Part shown: positions 46,005 to 55,409 of the stretch, in pieces
Layout of the letters: every line of letters begins with the position of its first letter
Position numbering within the stretch: the first letter of the stretch is position 1
NCBI RefSeq assembly: GCF_002843315.1
Contig: NZ_MVDD01000006.1
Span: 86,001 to 150,000 of the forward strand
Direction: 5' to 3'
DNA: 64,000 nucleotides
Origin: Labilibaculum filiforme
GTDB taxonomy: Bacteria; Bacteroidota; Bacteroidia; Bacteroidales; Marinifilaceae
Position numbers and translations under genes: made by a program
The notes under the pieces: model-generated
What the model saw: only the letters and a program-made list of their open reading frames with translations
Told to the model about the DNA's origin: nothing
The model's database searches: none

Positions 46005-47087
46005 TTACTGTTGCTTAATTTTCGCCACCAATTCACTTAAGGTATAGAATGCTATTTCCCTTTTTTTGACTTGTTGAACTAGATAAAGTAGAGCATCTGG
46101 GTAATAAAAATCTTTTGGGTGCCCGACCAAAATAAAGGGATGAAATAAAAATTCAGAACGCTTCTGAAGTTTAGTTGCTGCGCTTAAAAAGCTACGCATT
46201 TTCCCTTTTGAAAACAGACAAAAATCCCAAGTTAAAGCCTCCTGCTGTAATAAAAACTGAAGCGTTTCCCATTTCGATTTCTTTGCACTATTATTTTTAA
46301 ATTTCTCTATGGAGTTGACTTTATTCTGCATTGCAGCTTTTATTCGAACTGCATCGTATTTGAAAATTCGTTGTCGGTTTTGAGCAAAAATTGGAAGCTC
46401 CAGAAACTCACTGCTAATGCCGTTTGATTTTGCTAATGAATTCGCAGACGCATACCAATATGCCTTGGTTGCCGAAATATCCGAGTAATCGTATTTCGAT
46501 AAATTCCCTGTTGCTTTTCCTCCAAAATAAACCGAACTATCGGCAATAAAAGCATGCTCTTTTAGCACCTTTAGTAATCGGTCGGATGGATCGATATTAT
46601 ATCCTCCTGCCCGAAGTATATTGCATTTATATGCTGGATTTTCGGATTGCAAAATAGCTTCTAAAGTATGCTTTCCCTTCCCTATTAGTTCCGACAATCC
46701 CATACTAATGGTTTCGTTGGCCTGATCGGGAACCTCTGGCAATCTCCAATAATCCAGTTGCAATACCCACTCCTCATTTTCATATTTTGCATCAATCCAT
46801 TGCGGATGCAAATGCAACTGAACATCGTGGCCTAAACGGAACGCCCTCTTTATTTGCTCTTCCATAGCAATAGCCGGGTTCGATAGATATCCCATACTTA
46901 TGCCTCTCTCGTAGGTTTCCTTCAACTTCCAATACTCTACCACTTCAAAAAAGATGCTTAGCTTGATATGGTGTTGCGTACAGATATCCAACAACCTATT
47001 AGTAGGATTGATAATATGCTGAAATACATCGCCCCTACCTGAACCAAATAGTTCGTAGTCGAGCGTTAGGCATAAACTTGTCTTCAA
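46005..47087 (-). CDS. NodB-fold polysaccharide deacetylase-like protein
   Basis: The 360-residue protein begins directly with a NodB-fold strand, TSLCLTLDYELFGSG, with acidic residues in the position of the deacetylase metal site. HDVQLHLHPQW provides the histidines of the second motif and FHPFILVGHPKDFYYPDAL a C-terminal His. There is no signal peptide. It may deacetylate a lipid-linked or nucleotide sugar, but the motifs are divergent enough that another hydrolase role is possible. Confidence 0.7.
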   Translation of the reverse strand: MKTSLCLTLDYELFGSGRGDVFQHIINPTNRLLDICTQHHIKLSIFFEVVEYWKLKETYERGISMGYLSNPAIAMEEQIKRAFRLGHDVQLHLHPQWIDAKYENEEWVLQLDYWRLPEVPDQANETISMGLSELIGKGKHTLEAILQSENPAYKCNILRAGGYNIDPSDRLLKVLKEHAFIADSSVYFGGKATGNLSKYDYSDISATKAYWYASANSLAKSNGISSEFLELPIFAQNRQRIFKYDAVRIKAAMQNKVNSIEKFKNNSAKKSKWETLQFLLQQEALTWDFCLFSKGKMRSFLSAATKLQKRSEFLFHPFILVGHPKDFYYPDALLYLVQQVKKREIAFYTLSELVAKIKQQ

Positions 47088-47111
47088 ATTTTAAGTTTTA
47101 ATTGGATTGGT

Positions 47112-47381
47112 TTATTTTATTAGGAATATTTCTTCGATGTTTCCAAGCATTTCTTTCTTGTTGCCAGGTATTTCTTCGATGTTTCCGAGCATTTCTTTCT
47201 TGTTACCAGGTATTTCTTCGATGTTCCCGAGCATTTCTTTCTTGTTACCAGGTATTTCTTCGATGTTCCCGAGCATTTCTTTCTTGTTACCAGGTATTTC
47301 TTCGATGTTCCCAAGCATTTCTTTCTTGTTACCAGGTATTTCTTCGATGTTCCCGAGCATTTCTTCCAAATATTGGAGCAT
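47112..47381 (-). CDS. 89-residue protein made of 14-residue repeats
   Basis: The ORF starts 21 nt behind the ATP-grasp gene and stops 24 nt before the deacetylase-like gene, as expected of an operon member. After a short lead (MLQYLEE) it consists of five copies of MLGNIEEIPGNKKE and a partial sixth ending IFLIK. The repeats are rich in Glu, Lys, Ile and Leu and would form amphipathic helical segments broken by Pro-Gly. No family is recognised. Because the DNA is an almost pure tandem repeat, other frames are open too, so expression needs proof. Confidence 0.45.
   Translation of the reverse strand: MLQYLEEMLGNIEEIPGNKKEMLGNIEEIPGNKKEMLGNIEEIPGNKKEMLGNIEEIPGNKKEMLGNIEEIPGNKKEMLGNIEEIFLIK
47127..47360. 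repeat. 42-bp tandem repeat (5.5 copies)
   Basis: The unit reads on the plus strand TATTTCTTCGATGTTCCCGA then GCATTTCTTTCTTGTTACCAGG. Five full copies and part of a sixth differ at only a few positions. The period is a multiple of three, so copy-number change would keep the minus-strand frame. Confidence 0.9.
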
Positions 47382-47402
47382 GAAATTCTCTTTCGGTATA
47401 TT

Positions 47403-48503
47403 TTAGCGTTTTATTTGCTGAAAAAACGGTTTTAAATCCCGAATATCCCAAACATCAAAAGTTCTACCGCTAAAATTGAAGAGCATGGATAGCATGTTCG
47501 GTATTTTTTTTGGGTTTTTAGCTACAACAAGCATGTCTCGTAAAATATTCATCCATTGAACCTGCTTCGGATTTTTCGGATTAAACGTGCATTCGCCCAA
47601 AGTATAAGGAATTAAATCGGGATATTTTAGTTTCATAATCCGAATAAAACCAAACGGACGAGGATTTACCTCCAGGAGATAAGGCTCGCCATTAAAAATT
47701 TTAAATTCAACATCTAAAAAACCAGTATAAGCAGTTTCTCCAATTAATTGAATCGATTTTTCCTCTATACTTTTCGCAAACTCACCACAATACTCCTGTA
47801 CTGCCGATGATACTCCCGAACGATAATGCCTCACTTCGTTTACGCAAATTCCTGCAACTAAACTTCCCTGCCGAAAATAGGCGCCGTAAGAAAAATTGTT
47901 TTGTAAATCGGCTCCTAAAAACTCCTGCATTACCAGTGCATTTTTTTCCCGGTCGATAAGAGTTTGATGCAGGTTTTTTAGGTCTTTTACATTTTTCACC
48001 AAACAAGTTTTAAAAGCCGGTTTTTCGTATAAATAAATATCCTGATTCCATTTTACAATCTGCGGAAATGTGAAAGTTGAGTAATCGGTATCGTTAGTAA
48101 GCTCACTTAACAAAATAGATTTGGGATAGTTACAACTAATTTCCTCTGCCAATTGATAGGTATTTAGCTTATTCAGAAAAATAGACAGTGCTTCAACATT
48201 TTTGGGAATAACATTAAATATGGTGAAAAATTCGGGAAAATATTCCATTAAAAAAGACAAGTAGAAACCACTTGCTACCAAACAATTCTGCAGCGGTTTT
48301 TTTAATGCCAATTTGCTTAAAAGAGGGATTAAATCGTGTTCGGTGTTAACCAACAATTTGGTTCCATAGCGAGAATACATTGCAATTTCATTTTTGCGAC
48401 CAACCAAAGTAACCAAATATCCTATTCGGCTATATTCCCGCAACAAAAATAGAGCTTGTGGCCCGGCACCAACAATTAGGATTTGCTTCTGATTTAAGCT
48501 CAT
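47403..48503 (-). CDS. ATP-grasp enzyme (first of three)
   Basis: The 366-residue protein has an N-terminal Rossmann-like part (ILIVGAGPQALFLLREYSRIGYLVTLVG) and an ATP-grasp domain with YTGFLDVEFKIFNGEPYLLEVNPRP, which carries the metal-binding Glu and Asn. Such enzymes join a carboxylate to an amine or thiol through an acyl phosphate. The start overlaps the stop of the CapK-like gene as ATGA, indicating coupled translation. I infer that it adds an amino acid or similar group to the polysaccharide or its precursor. Confidence 0.82.
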   Translation of the reverse strand: MSLNQKQILIVGAGPQALFLLREYSRIGYLVTLVGRKNEIAMYSRYGTKLLVNTEHDLIPLLSKLALKKPLQNCLVASGFYLSFLMEYFPEFFTIFNVIPKNVEALSIFLNKLNTYQLAEEISCNYPKSILLSELTNDTDYSTFTFPQIVKWNQDIYLYEKPAFKTCLVKNVKDLKNLHQTLIDREKNALVMQEFLGADLQNNFSYGAYFRQGSLVAGICVNEVRHYRSGVSSAVQEYCGEFAKSIEEKSIQLIGETAYTGFLDVEFKIFNGEPYLLEVNPRPFGFIRIMKLKYPDLIPYTLGECTFNPKNPKQVQWMNILRDMLVVAKNPKKIPNMLSMLFNFSGRTFDVWDIRDLKPFFQQIKR

Positions 48504-49771
48504 ATTTTTTCGATTTGAGAAACAACCAAACTAAATTTCCCCTTGCTGCTTCTTATCAATTCCTGCGTTTCAATTTTTTCAAATTTAATGCTACAATCGT
48601 TCCCCAGCAAAGCCCTTAAATTTTGTTCCAGTTGCGTATTATCCAGAACAGTAAAACCCTTATCAGGAATTAAATTTACCTTTATTTCACCTACTACATT
48701 TTGAATAATTTGAGCAGCAAGCAACCGATTCACTTTCTTAAAAGCCAAATCTAATCGTCCAATTTGCTGCCCATTTTTCAAAATCACATAATCATCGTCG
48801 CGCCCCTCTATTTTTTGCACCACACAAGTACCATTACTTGTTGGCGCCAACTGAATTACATCGTCGACTTTATAACGGATTAATGGAAATACCCTGTTAA
48901 TAAAACCGGTAGTTATCATATGATTGTCTTCGAACTCGGTATGCGAGTACAACGGAAATTCATGATAATAAGAATCTGCAAACTGGCCAAAAGCAACGGT
49001 TTGCTCGGCATTTCCATACCAGTCAAATATTTTAGTATGGAATACTTTCTCGATTATTTCTCTTTGAAAATCGTGCAACACCTCCGAAGAAGTAAATGCC
49101 AGCGGAATATTCAATTCCAAATTCGCTTTATACAGTTCGGTAGCCAAAATATGCATCGAACTAGGATATGCTTTAATTACTTTGGGCTGAAAATCGGTAA
49201 TCATTTTATGTATTTCAGCAAGTTTATCGGTACCCAAATGAAAACTCGAAATGTAAAGTACATTATTACTTTTATCGAAATAGGAAAGCGTGTTCCGATC
49301 CAACACTCCCCGAAGAGAAACCACCGGGTCGCCTAACTGATAGCCGTGCATTTGCTGAAAAAAATGTCCGTACGCATACTCTTTTATTGTAGATGAAAAA
49401 TTGCGATAAACTCGCAAAGGAGTTCCCGTTGTGCCACTCGAATAAGCTTTAAAAACGGTAAATCGTGGGCGAGTTAAAATAGCCAAAGCATTTTCTTTTA
49501 CTATTGTTTTATTAATAATCGGCAATTTATTGGCATCGGATAAACTTTTAACCGAATGAATACTTAGTCCGTGAGACTGATACAGATTATTATAAAACTT
49601 TGAATTTTGAAAAGCATTTTGAAATTGTTTTACGAAAGTCTTCTCCTTTAATTCCAGTAATTCCTGTTTCGGTAAATTACTCAAACCAAGAATGGTTTTT
49701 AATTCTTTTTCAAAACCACTGCCGAATTTAATATTGTAAGCAATCAAATCTTTTATGAATCGATAAGTCAT
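48500..49771 (-). CDS. CapK/PaaK-like adenylate-forming enzyme, copy 1
   Basis: The 423-residue protein carries the AMP-binding P-loop AYSSGTTGTPLRVYRN (about 108-124), a middle segment FDWYGNAEQTVAFG and a late IGRLDLAFKKVNRLLAAQIIQN. These are features of phenylacetate-CoA ligase relatives such as CapK found in capsule clusters. It should activate an acyl group as the adenylate for transfer to sugar or CoA. It is paralogous along its whole length to the next gene, which supports the chosen start. Confidence 0.85.
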   Translation of the reverse strand: MTYRFIKDLIAYNIKFGSGFEKELKTILGLSNLPKQELLELKEKTFVKQFQNAFQNSKFYNNLYQSHGLSIHSVKSLSDANKLPIINKTIVKENALAILTRPRFTVFKAYSSGTTGTPLRVYRNFSSTIKEYAYGHFFQQMHGYQLGDPVVSLRGVLDRNTLSYFDKSNNVLYISSFHLGTDKLAEIHKMITDFQPKVIKAYPSSMHILATELYKANLELNIPLAFTSSEVLHDFQREIIEKVFHTKIFDWYGNAEQTVAFGQFADSYYHEFPLYSHTEFEDNHMITTGFINRVFPLIRYKVDDVIQLAPTSNGTCVVQKIEGRDDDYVILKNGQQIGRLDLAFKKVNRLLAAQIIQNVVGEIKVNLIPDKGFTVLDNTQLEQNLRALLGNDCSIKFEKIETQELIRSSKGKFSLVVSQIEKI

Positions 49772-49787
49772 ATTCGAAATTTACAGT

Positions 49788-51107
49788 TTACACCTCTTGT
49801 AAAATATTCATAATTGTTTGTTTTTTTTCTTGCGAAGGCAAATTCGACACCATCAAATTATACTTCCCCGATGCTGTGCGAATAATTTGGTCCTCCTTTA
49901 TTTCCTGGTAATGAATGCTACAATCCTTGCCTAAAAGTTGAGTTAAATTTTTAATCAACTCATTTTTATTACTCGTTGTAAAATTATAATCAGGAATAAT
50001 ATTCAGATCGACTTCACCGACCACGTGCTGCACAATTTGCGCTCCCAAAATATTTTTTACATTGCTAAAATTAAAGGCATGATCTAAAAGCCCGATTTGC
50101 TGCCCTCCTTTTAGTTCGATATACTGATTGTCTCGTCCTAAAATTCGACTGGTACAACAAGTAATGCAAGTACTATCACACTCTCGTTTAATTACATCAT
50201 CTATTTTGTAGCGTATTAAAGGAAAAGCACGATTAATAAATCCGGTTGTAATAATACATTTTTCCCTTAGCTCGATGTGCCCATACAAGTGAATATCCTG
50301 ATACAAATCTTTTTTTACCTGCCCCAAAGAAATCGTCTGTTCGGAATTTCCATACCAATCGAAAATTTTCGTTCGCAACACCTTTTCAATAATCCGACGC
50401 TGAAAATCATGCAATACTTCGGACGAGGTAAATGCCAATGGTATTTGTAGTTCGAGTCCTGCTTTGTGTAATTCTACCGAAAGAATTTGCAGAGAAGATG
50501 GATAGGCCTTCACTACCTTAGGACCGAAGTCTTTAATTAACTGATAATACTTTTGTATGTTTCTCTCGTTTAAATTGTAGCTCGACAAATGAAGTGTATT
50601 TAAAGAGCGATCAAATCTTGAAATTTCATTCCTGTTTAAATCCCCTTTTATCGAAATTACTTTATCGCCTAAACGATAACCATGCAACATCTGAAAATAG
50701 TATCCATAAGAATACTCTTTGCAAACCGAATGATAATCCCGATACAACTTCAAAGGCGATCCTGTTGTTCCGCTAGTATAAGCAGCATAAACCAGTAACT
50801 TATTACAAGTGAGTATTTCATCTACCCGGTGGCGAATATCCTCTTTTGTGATAATGGGAATTAGCTTTGCATCATCGGTAGATTTTACTGAATTGATATG
50901 TAAACCATGCTCACGGTACAATTTCTTATAAAATTTAGAATTGGAAAATGCATTTTGATATTGCCTTACAAATTCCTTATTTTTCAATTCTATTAATTCT
51001 GATTCGCTAAGCGAATATAAGTACGCTATTCTCTTTAGTTCTTTGGAAAATCGATACCCAAATTTAATTTTACTCAGCAAGTAATCCCGTGCTCCTCTGT
51101 AATTCAT
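49788..51107 (-). CDS. CapK/PaaK-like adenylate-forming enzyme, copy 2
   Basis: The 439-residue protein has AAYTSGTTGSPLKLYRDY, FDWYGNSEQTISLG and the conserved C-terminal domain. Its N-terminus (MNYRGARDYLLSKIKFG) aligns with that of copy 1 (MTYRFIKDLIAYNIKFG), so the start at 51107 is real even though it lies 38 nt inside the upstream glycosyltransferase gene. A double-Cys segment CITCCTSRI replaces CVVQKI of copy 1. The two copies may activate different acyl groups. Confidence 0.85.
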   Translation of the reverse strand: MNYRGARDYLLSKIKFGYRFSKELKRIAYLYSLSESELIELKNKEFVRQYQNAFSNSKFYKKLYREHGLHINSVKSTDDAKLIPIITKEDIRHRVDEILTCNKLLVYAAYTSGTTGSPLKLYRDYHSVCKEYSYGYYFQMLHGYRLGDKVISIKGDLNRNEISRFDRSLNTLHLSSYNLNERNIQKYYQLIKDFGPKVVKAYPSSLQILSVELHKAGLELQIPLAFTSSEVLHDFQRRIIEKVLRTKIFDWYGNSEQTISLGQVKKDLYQDIHLYGHIELREKCIITTGFINRAFPLIRYKIDDVIKRECDSTCITCCTSRILGRDNQYIELKGGQQIGLLDHAFNFSNVKNILGAQIVQHVVGEVDLNIIPDYNFTTSNKNELIKNLTQLLGKDCSIHYQEIKEDQIIRTASGKYNLMVSNLPSQEKKQTIMNILQEV

Positions 51108-52146
51108 GGTAAATTGAAAATAGAGTTTTTAAAACGCTTTCCGGATAAAAATCGACAGCCCCTTTTGTGGACCTTTCAGAGTATGTCTGTATAAGACTAT
51201 GATCGTTCAGTAATTTGAGAATGGCTTTTTTTATCTCCAACTTATTTCCTGCATCCAATAAAATTCCATTCTTGTATTTGTATAGTAAATCAGGAATTCC
51301 TCCTGCATTACTAGCTATTATAGGCAACGAATAACTCATTGCTTCTAGAATAGACAAAGGCAATCCCTCCTTGTAAGAAGGCAGTATAAAAATATGCGAT
51401 GAGCGCAACAACTGGTCTTTTTGCCCGGCATCAACCCATCCTTCAAATTTTACGATATTTTCTAACTTATATTTCGAAATTGCATTTTTTAAACGAGCAA
51501 CTTCCCCATTTCCAGCAATTTTCAAGATTAATCTCCCCTCAAAATCCGTTTTATTCATCGAAATGGTTTTGAGTAAATCAAATATCCCTTTGTTATCGCC
51601 AATTAATCCCAAAAAGAGCAGTTGTAATTTGTCATTCAACACAATTTTATTGGGTATTACAGGTGGAATAATCATGTTATTGAGAATCACCACACGTTTG
51701 GTATGAAATGCACTGGAAAAAAAGTGCTTCCATTTCTCGGATAAACAAATCACTACATCAGCCGATTGAATTACATAGCGAATTCTCTTTTGTATAAAAA
51801 CAGATGACTCCAAATAAAAATCGCGGAAACCACCTCCGTGGATATGGTAAATTATCTTCTTATTAAACAACTTATGAACTACCGAAAATAGAATGTATTT
51901 GCGGTAAAAACTACCTTTCGAAGCACCATGAATGTGCACAATCTTAATCTCCGAATCGCTTAACAAGCGTAATACTAATTCCAGCACACACAAAGGAAAC
52001 CAAATACTATTCAATAGTTTAGAGGGAAAACGATGGGTAACAATCAACTTAAAAGGCTTAATATACTTGGAGTAATTGTTTACACACAAGCCTATTCCTC
52101 CCTTACTATTTTCATTTCCCGGAGCTATGAATAATACTTCTTTCAT
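51070..52146 (-). CDS. Glycosyltransferase family 4 (GT-B)
   Basis: The 358-residue protein has the GT-B layout. The N-terminal domain contains NENSKGGIGLCVNNYSKYI and HIHGASKGSFYRKYI. The C-terminal domain carries LLFLGLIGDNKGIFDLL and the donor-binding PSYKEGLPLSILEAMSYSLP then SNAGGIPDLL (E-x7-E type). It transfers a sugar from a nucleotide donor to the growing lipid-linked repeat unit. Its end overlaps the next gene by 38 nt. Confidence 0.92.
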   Translation of the reverse strand: MKEVLFIAPGNENSKGGIGLCVNNYSKYIKPFKLIVTHRFPSKLLNSIWFPLCVLELVLRLLSDSEIKIVHIHGASKGSFYRKYILFSVVHKLFNKKIIYHIHGGGFRDFYLESSVFIQKRIRYVIQSADVVICLSEKWKHFFSSAFHTKRVVILNNMIIPPVIPNKIVLNDKLQLLFLGLIGDNKGIFDLLKTISMNKTDFEGRLILKIAGNGEVARLKNAISKYKLENIVKFEGWVDAGQKDQLLRSSHIFILPSYKEGLPLSILEAMSYSLPIIASNAGGIPDLLYKYKNGILLDAGNKLEIKKAILKLLNDHSLIQTYSERSTKGAVDFYPESVLKTLFSIYHELQRSTGLLAE

Positions 52147-52187
52147 TGGAGATACAATTAAATGATATAAAAAAGCAAATATGAATT

Positions 52188-53123
52188 TTAGGAATACTGA
52201 TCGATAATTTGAATCGATTCCCTCTTCCTATTTGATTTTAATTTTAACTGCAAAGGCTGAATATACTGGTGCCACAAACCTAACATACGTGCAATATTTT
52301 CGAATTTCCCTCCCATCGTATTCATCGAAATTCGTGGTATTTCATACTCCCCAATGTTTTCCCTACTTAGATTTGGACTCGTGGTAAAAGCCATTTTATA
52401 GCCATCCTTTTTTAAAAGTTTCCAATCTCTCTCCTCGTAATCGCCATTAGGATAAGCTAAGGAATTTATTTTGGTACTCAACCATGTTTCTAATATTTTT
52501 TTCGACTCGGAATATTCAAATTCCAACTCCTCATCGGTGCATTGAATACCTATTGGATGATGGTAGGTATGCGAACCAATGGTCACCAAGGGATGTTTGT
52601 GTAAATATTCTAACTCTTTAAGATTTACAGCTGTTCTATCTAAAACAATTTCGGTCTCCGCTTTGCGAATGTACTCCATTCGCTTGCTGTTTCTCATTTT
52701 TTTTAAGCTTTCCGCATTGCTTATTTCAGAATACTTACTTTTTAAATAAGGAACATATTCCCACCAATAATTTCCAGATACAACAGGTTTTATAGGAACA
52801 AAAATGGATATAGGAATTTGATATTTCTCAATAATTGGTATTAATTTTAAGTTTCCTTTCCAAGCATCGTCGAACGAAATGAAGACTTTCCGACCCTTTA
52901 ACTCCTGTTTCCCCAGAGTAATGTAATACATCTCCTGCTCTCCAATAAATTGAAATTTATTCGCATATAAAAAATGAATAATTCCTTTAAATAAGAGAAC
53001 CGATGGATTGTGAAAATAGATAGACAAAACATGTTTATCGAACTTTTGCAATGCCACACGCTTGCAGCAAAGAATCACAATAAAACCCAGAATGTTTCCT
53101 GCTATCTGTTTAAATTTCTGCAT
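52188..53123 (-). CDS. NodB-type polysaccharide deacetylase
   Basis: The 311-residue protein has the NodB motifs FISFDDAWKGN (motif 1, two Asp) and TIGSHTYHHPIG (motif 2, His-x3-His), with KINSLAYPNGDYEERDW as motif 3. An N-terminal hydrophobic segment (about 8-22) may anchor it at the membrane. It probably removes acetyl groups from N-acetylated sugars of the EPS. Its start overlaps the end of the GNAT gene upstream by 14 nt. Confidence 0.87.
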   Translation of the reverse strand: MQKFKQIAGNILGFIVILCCKRVALQKFDKHVLSIYFHNPSVLLFKGIIHFLYANKFQFIGEQEMYYITLGKQELKGRKVFISFDDAWKGNLKLIPIIEKYQIPISIFVPIKPVVSGNYWWEYVPYLKSKYSEISNAESLKKMRNSKRMEYIRKAETEIVLDRTAVNLKELEYLHKHPLVTIGSHTYHHPIGIQCTDEELEFEYSESKKILETWLSTKINSLAYPNGDYEERDWKLLKKDGYKMAFTTSPNLSRENIGEYEIPRISMNTMGGKFENIARMLGLWHQYIQPLQLKLKSNRKRESIQIIDQYS

Positions 53124-54192
53124 TACAATGCACTTTTTTCATTTGGTTTACTACCTCCTTATCGGTTTTTTTTACCCGATACAGTAAATAAGGCAAGGCT
53201 AAAAGAGATTTTAATCGATATTTAAAATCATAACACATGTAAGATGCTTCGGCATACTTTGTAAATTGAAATTTGTAAGGATCTAAACCAATTCCAAATG
53301 AGAATTTTTCCTGCTCCTTTTTAAAACAGTTTTGAATGTTGCAATTCATACAATGAATACCTGCACCATAGGTTCTAAAATCGCGATCAAAAGCACAATC
53401 TATAGCCAAACGTTTTCCTTGAGTATCGATATTTATTACATAGGCAACCACCTGTTGATTAAATTTCACAAACAACACCTCGGCATTGTAACTCTTATAC
53501 ATTTTAAGAAAAAAATTCTCCTTATTTGGGTCTCCATAAACATAGCTTTTCCCATCCGACTCTTTCGATTTCGCAATTCGTTTTACTTCCTTAAAGTTAG
53601 ATTCATTGAGTGTTTCTGTTGACAGCTCAAATTTGAATCCATCTCTTTCTATTTTTCGAAGTGTTCGATCTAATTGTTTCTTGAACCTTTTTGTGTAAGA
53701 ATCTGATAGAAAATCGGAATAGCTAGAAAAATCTTCTACCGGAATAACAGGCTCTCCTGAATAATGGTACAACTTAAATTGTTCACTTAACACACTAGTT
53801 TTCGGCAAGTATTTAAAAAAAATAAAATGATAACTAATATTCTTTTTTATCCATTTATTTAGCTCATTGGCAAAAACGATACCCAAAGGCTTTATAGAAA
53901 TTACATCGTTCCCCATGCTACACCACTGCTGATCTAAAAACTCAACAAATTCAAGCTTGATACACTTGCAATAAATTCGTTGCAATTTTACCAAAGGAAC
54001 AATTGCCACCAATTTTTCAGTGTAATATGCAGCAACAATGCAGGCTTGTTTTTTATATCCTAAAACATTGTTTTCAACGTCTTTAAATATAGAGAACCAA
54101 TTAGAAATCCAATTAAAATCGCCACTAATAAATTCGCTGTGGTAATCTATATCTTCCAGTTCTTTCAGGGTAATAAATTGAAATTTATACAT
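53110..54192 (-). CDS. GNAT/FemAB-like acyltransferase, copy 1
   Basis: The 360-residue protein belongs to the GNAT_6/FemAB-like group often found in exopolysaccharide and cellulose clusters: AYYTEKLVAIVPLVKLQRIY in the first half, and FVKFNQQVVAYVIN then YGAGIHCMNCNIQ in the second. It should transfer an acyl or aminoacyl group to a sugar amine or hydroxyl. It is about as long as, and very similar to, the next gene upstream. Confidence 0.8.
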   Translation of the reverse strand: MYKFQFITLKELEDIDYHSEFISGDFNWISNWFSIFKDVENNVLGYKKQACIVAAYYTEKLVAIVPLVKLQRIYCKCIKLEFVEFLDQQWCSMGNDVISIKPLGIVFANELNKWIKKNISYHFIFFKYLPKTSVLSEQFKLYHYSGEPVIPVEDFSSYSDFLSDSYTKRFKKQLDRTLRKIERDGFKFELSTETLNESNFKEVKRIAKSKESDGKSYVYGDPNKENFFLKMYKSYNAEVLFVKFNQQVVAYVINIDTQGKRLAIDCAFDRDFRTYGAGIHCMNCNIQNCFKKEQEKFSFGIGLDPYKFQFTKYAEASYMCYDFKYRLKSLLALPYLLYRVKKTDKEVVNQMKKVHCNAEI

Positions 54193-54332
54193 GTATTTAA
54201 GAATTAAATCTGTTGGGTTTCATAATCTATTTTGGGCAAATAAAAATGCAGACTCAAATATTTTGCTTTCGTAAATTTCTCCAGGTACTTTAATTATATT
54301 CACAATCCTAAAGGCGATCTTTTGCACTAAAA

Positions 54333-55406
54333 TCATTTCCCTTCTGCCAGCAAGAGTTCCTCCCTCACCTTACGATCTTCATTTTTTAATCGATACAAGA
54401 AATAAGGCAAAGCAAGCAAAGCTTTTAAGCGAAATTTATAATCGTAACACATAAAATAGCGTTCAACCTGATCTGTAAACTGAAATTTGTAAGTATCCAA
54501 TCCCATTCCGAAAGATAACTTCTGCTTTTTATCGCTAAAACTTTCGTGAATAATAGCATCAACACAATGAATTCCAGCACCATATTTTCTGTAAGCCCGA
54601 TCAAAAGCCGCATCGATACCTATTCTTTCCCCATTCCATTCAATACATGTTCCGTAAGCTATTACTTTTTGATTAAATTTTACAAATACCACATGCGAAG
54701 GAAAGCATTCATACATTTTTAAATGAAACTTCGCCTTTTCGGCATCTTCATACAAAAAACTTTTGCCATCAATTTCTTTGGTTTTCGCAATGCGTCTTAT
54801 TTCTGCTAAACTTTCATCATTTATTTCATTCCTGCTGATCTCGAACTCAAATCCGTCCTTTTTAATTCTTCGTAAGGTTCTTCGTATGTCTTCGCGAAAT
54901 TTTCTTGCGTATACTTCTCCTGCAAATACCTCGTAACTGCTATGTTTATCGACTTGAACAAAAGGGGCACCAGCGTAGTGGAACAATTTATACTTTACAG
55001 CCAAAAGTGATTCTTTAGGCAAATATTTAAAAAAGATAAAGTGAAAACGGATATTGGCTTTTATCCAAGAAATTAATTCATTCGTAAAACAGACCTCCAA
55101 ATTATCCAATTTTAAAATATCATTTCCTAAACTAGACCATTGTTGTCCCATGAACTCCAAAAACTGTATTTTAACCAGCTTGAAATAAGTTCGATACAAT
55201 TTTACCAGCGGTACAACAGCCACCAGCTTATCCTCCTTATAACTTGCTACGATATATGCTTTCTTATTATATCCTATTACATTATTTTCCACTTTTTCGA
55301 AAATAGAAAACCAATTGTAAATCCAGTTGAACTGATTACTTGGAAAATCTCCCTTATAATCAATCTCTTTCAAGTCATTTAAAGTGATAAAACGAAAATG
55401 ATACAT
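54333..55406 (-). CDS. GNAT/FemAB-like acyltransferase, copy 2
   Basis: The 357-residue paralog of the previous gene begins MYHFRFITLNDLKEIDYKGD (copy 1: MYKFQFITLKELEDIDYHSE). It shares ASYKEDKLVAVVPLVKLYR and YGAGIHCVDAIIHESF with it. A 140-bp gap separates the two copies, unlike the mostly tight spacing elsewhere in the cluster, and only 3 bp separate it from the polymerase gene upstream. Two copies suggest two acceptor positions or two acyl donors. Confidence 0.8.
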   Translation of the reverse strand: MYHFRFITLNDLKEIDYKGDFPSNQFNWIYNWFSIFEKVENNVIGYNKKAYIVASYKEDKLVAVVPLVKLYRTYFKLVKIQFLEFMGQQWSSLGNDILKLDNLEVCFTNELISWIKANIRFHFIFFKYLPKESLLAVKYKLFHYAGAPFVQVDKHSSYEVFAGEVYARKFREDIRRTLRRIKKDGFEFEISRNEINDESLAEIRRIAKTKEIDGKSFLYEDAEKAKFHLKMYECFPSHVVFVKFNQKVIAYGTCIEWNGERIGIDAAFDRAYRKYGAGIHCVDAIIHESFSDKKQKLSFGMGLDTYKFQFTDQVERYFMCYDYKFRLKALLALPYFLYRLKNEDRKVREELLLAEGK

Positions 55407-55409
55407 ATT

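Noticed and set aside
47102-47406. Two plus-strand open frames across the 42-bp tandem repeat
   Set aside because: A pure repeat with period divisible by three leaves several frames open. They oppose the operon and give Phe/Cys/Ser-rich sequence unlike a protein.
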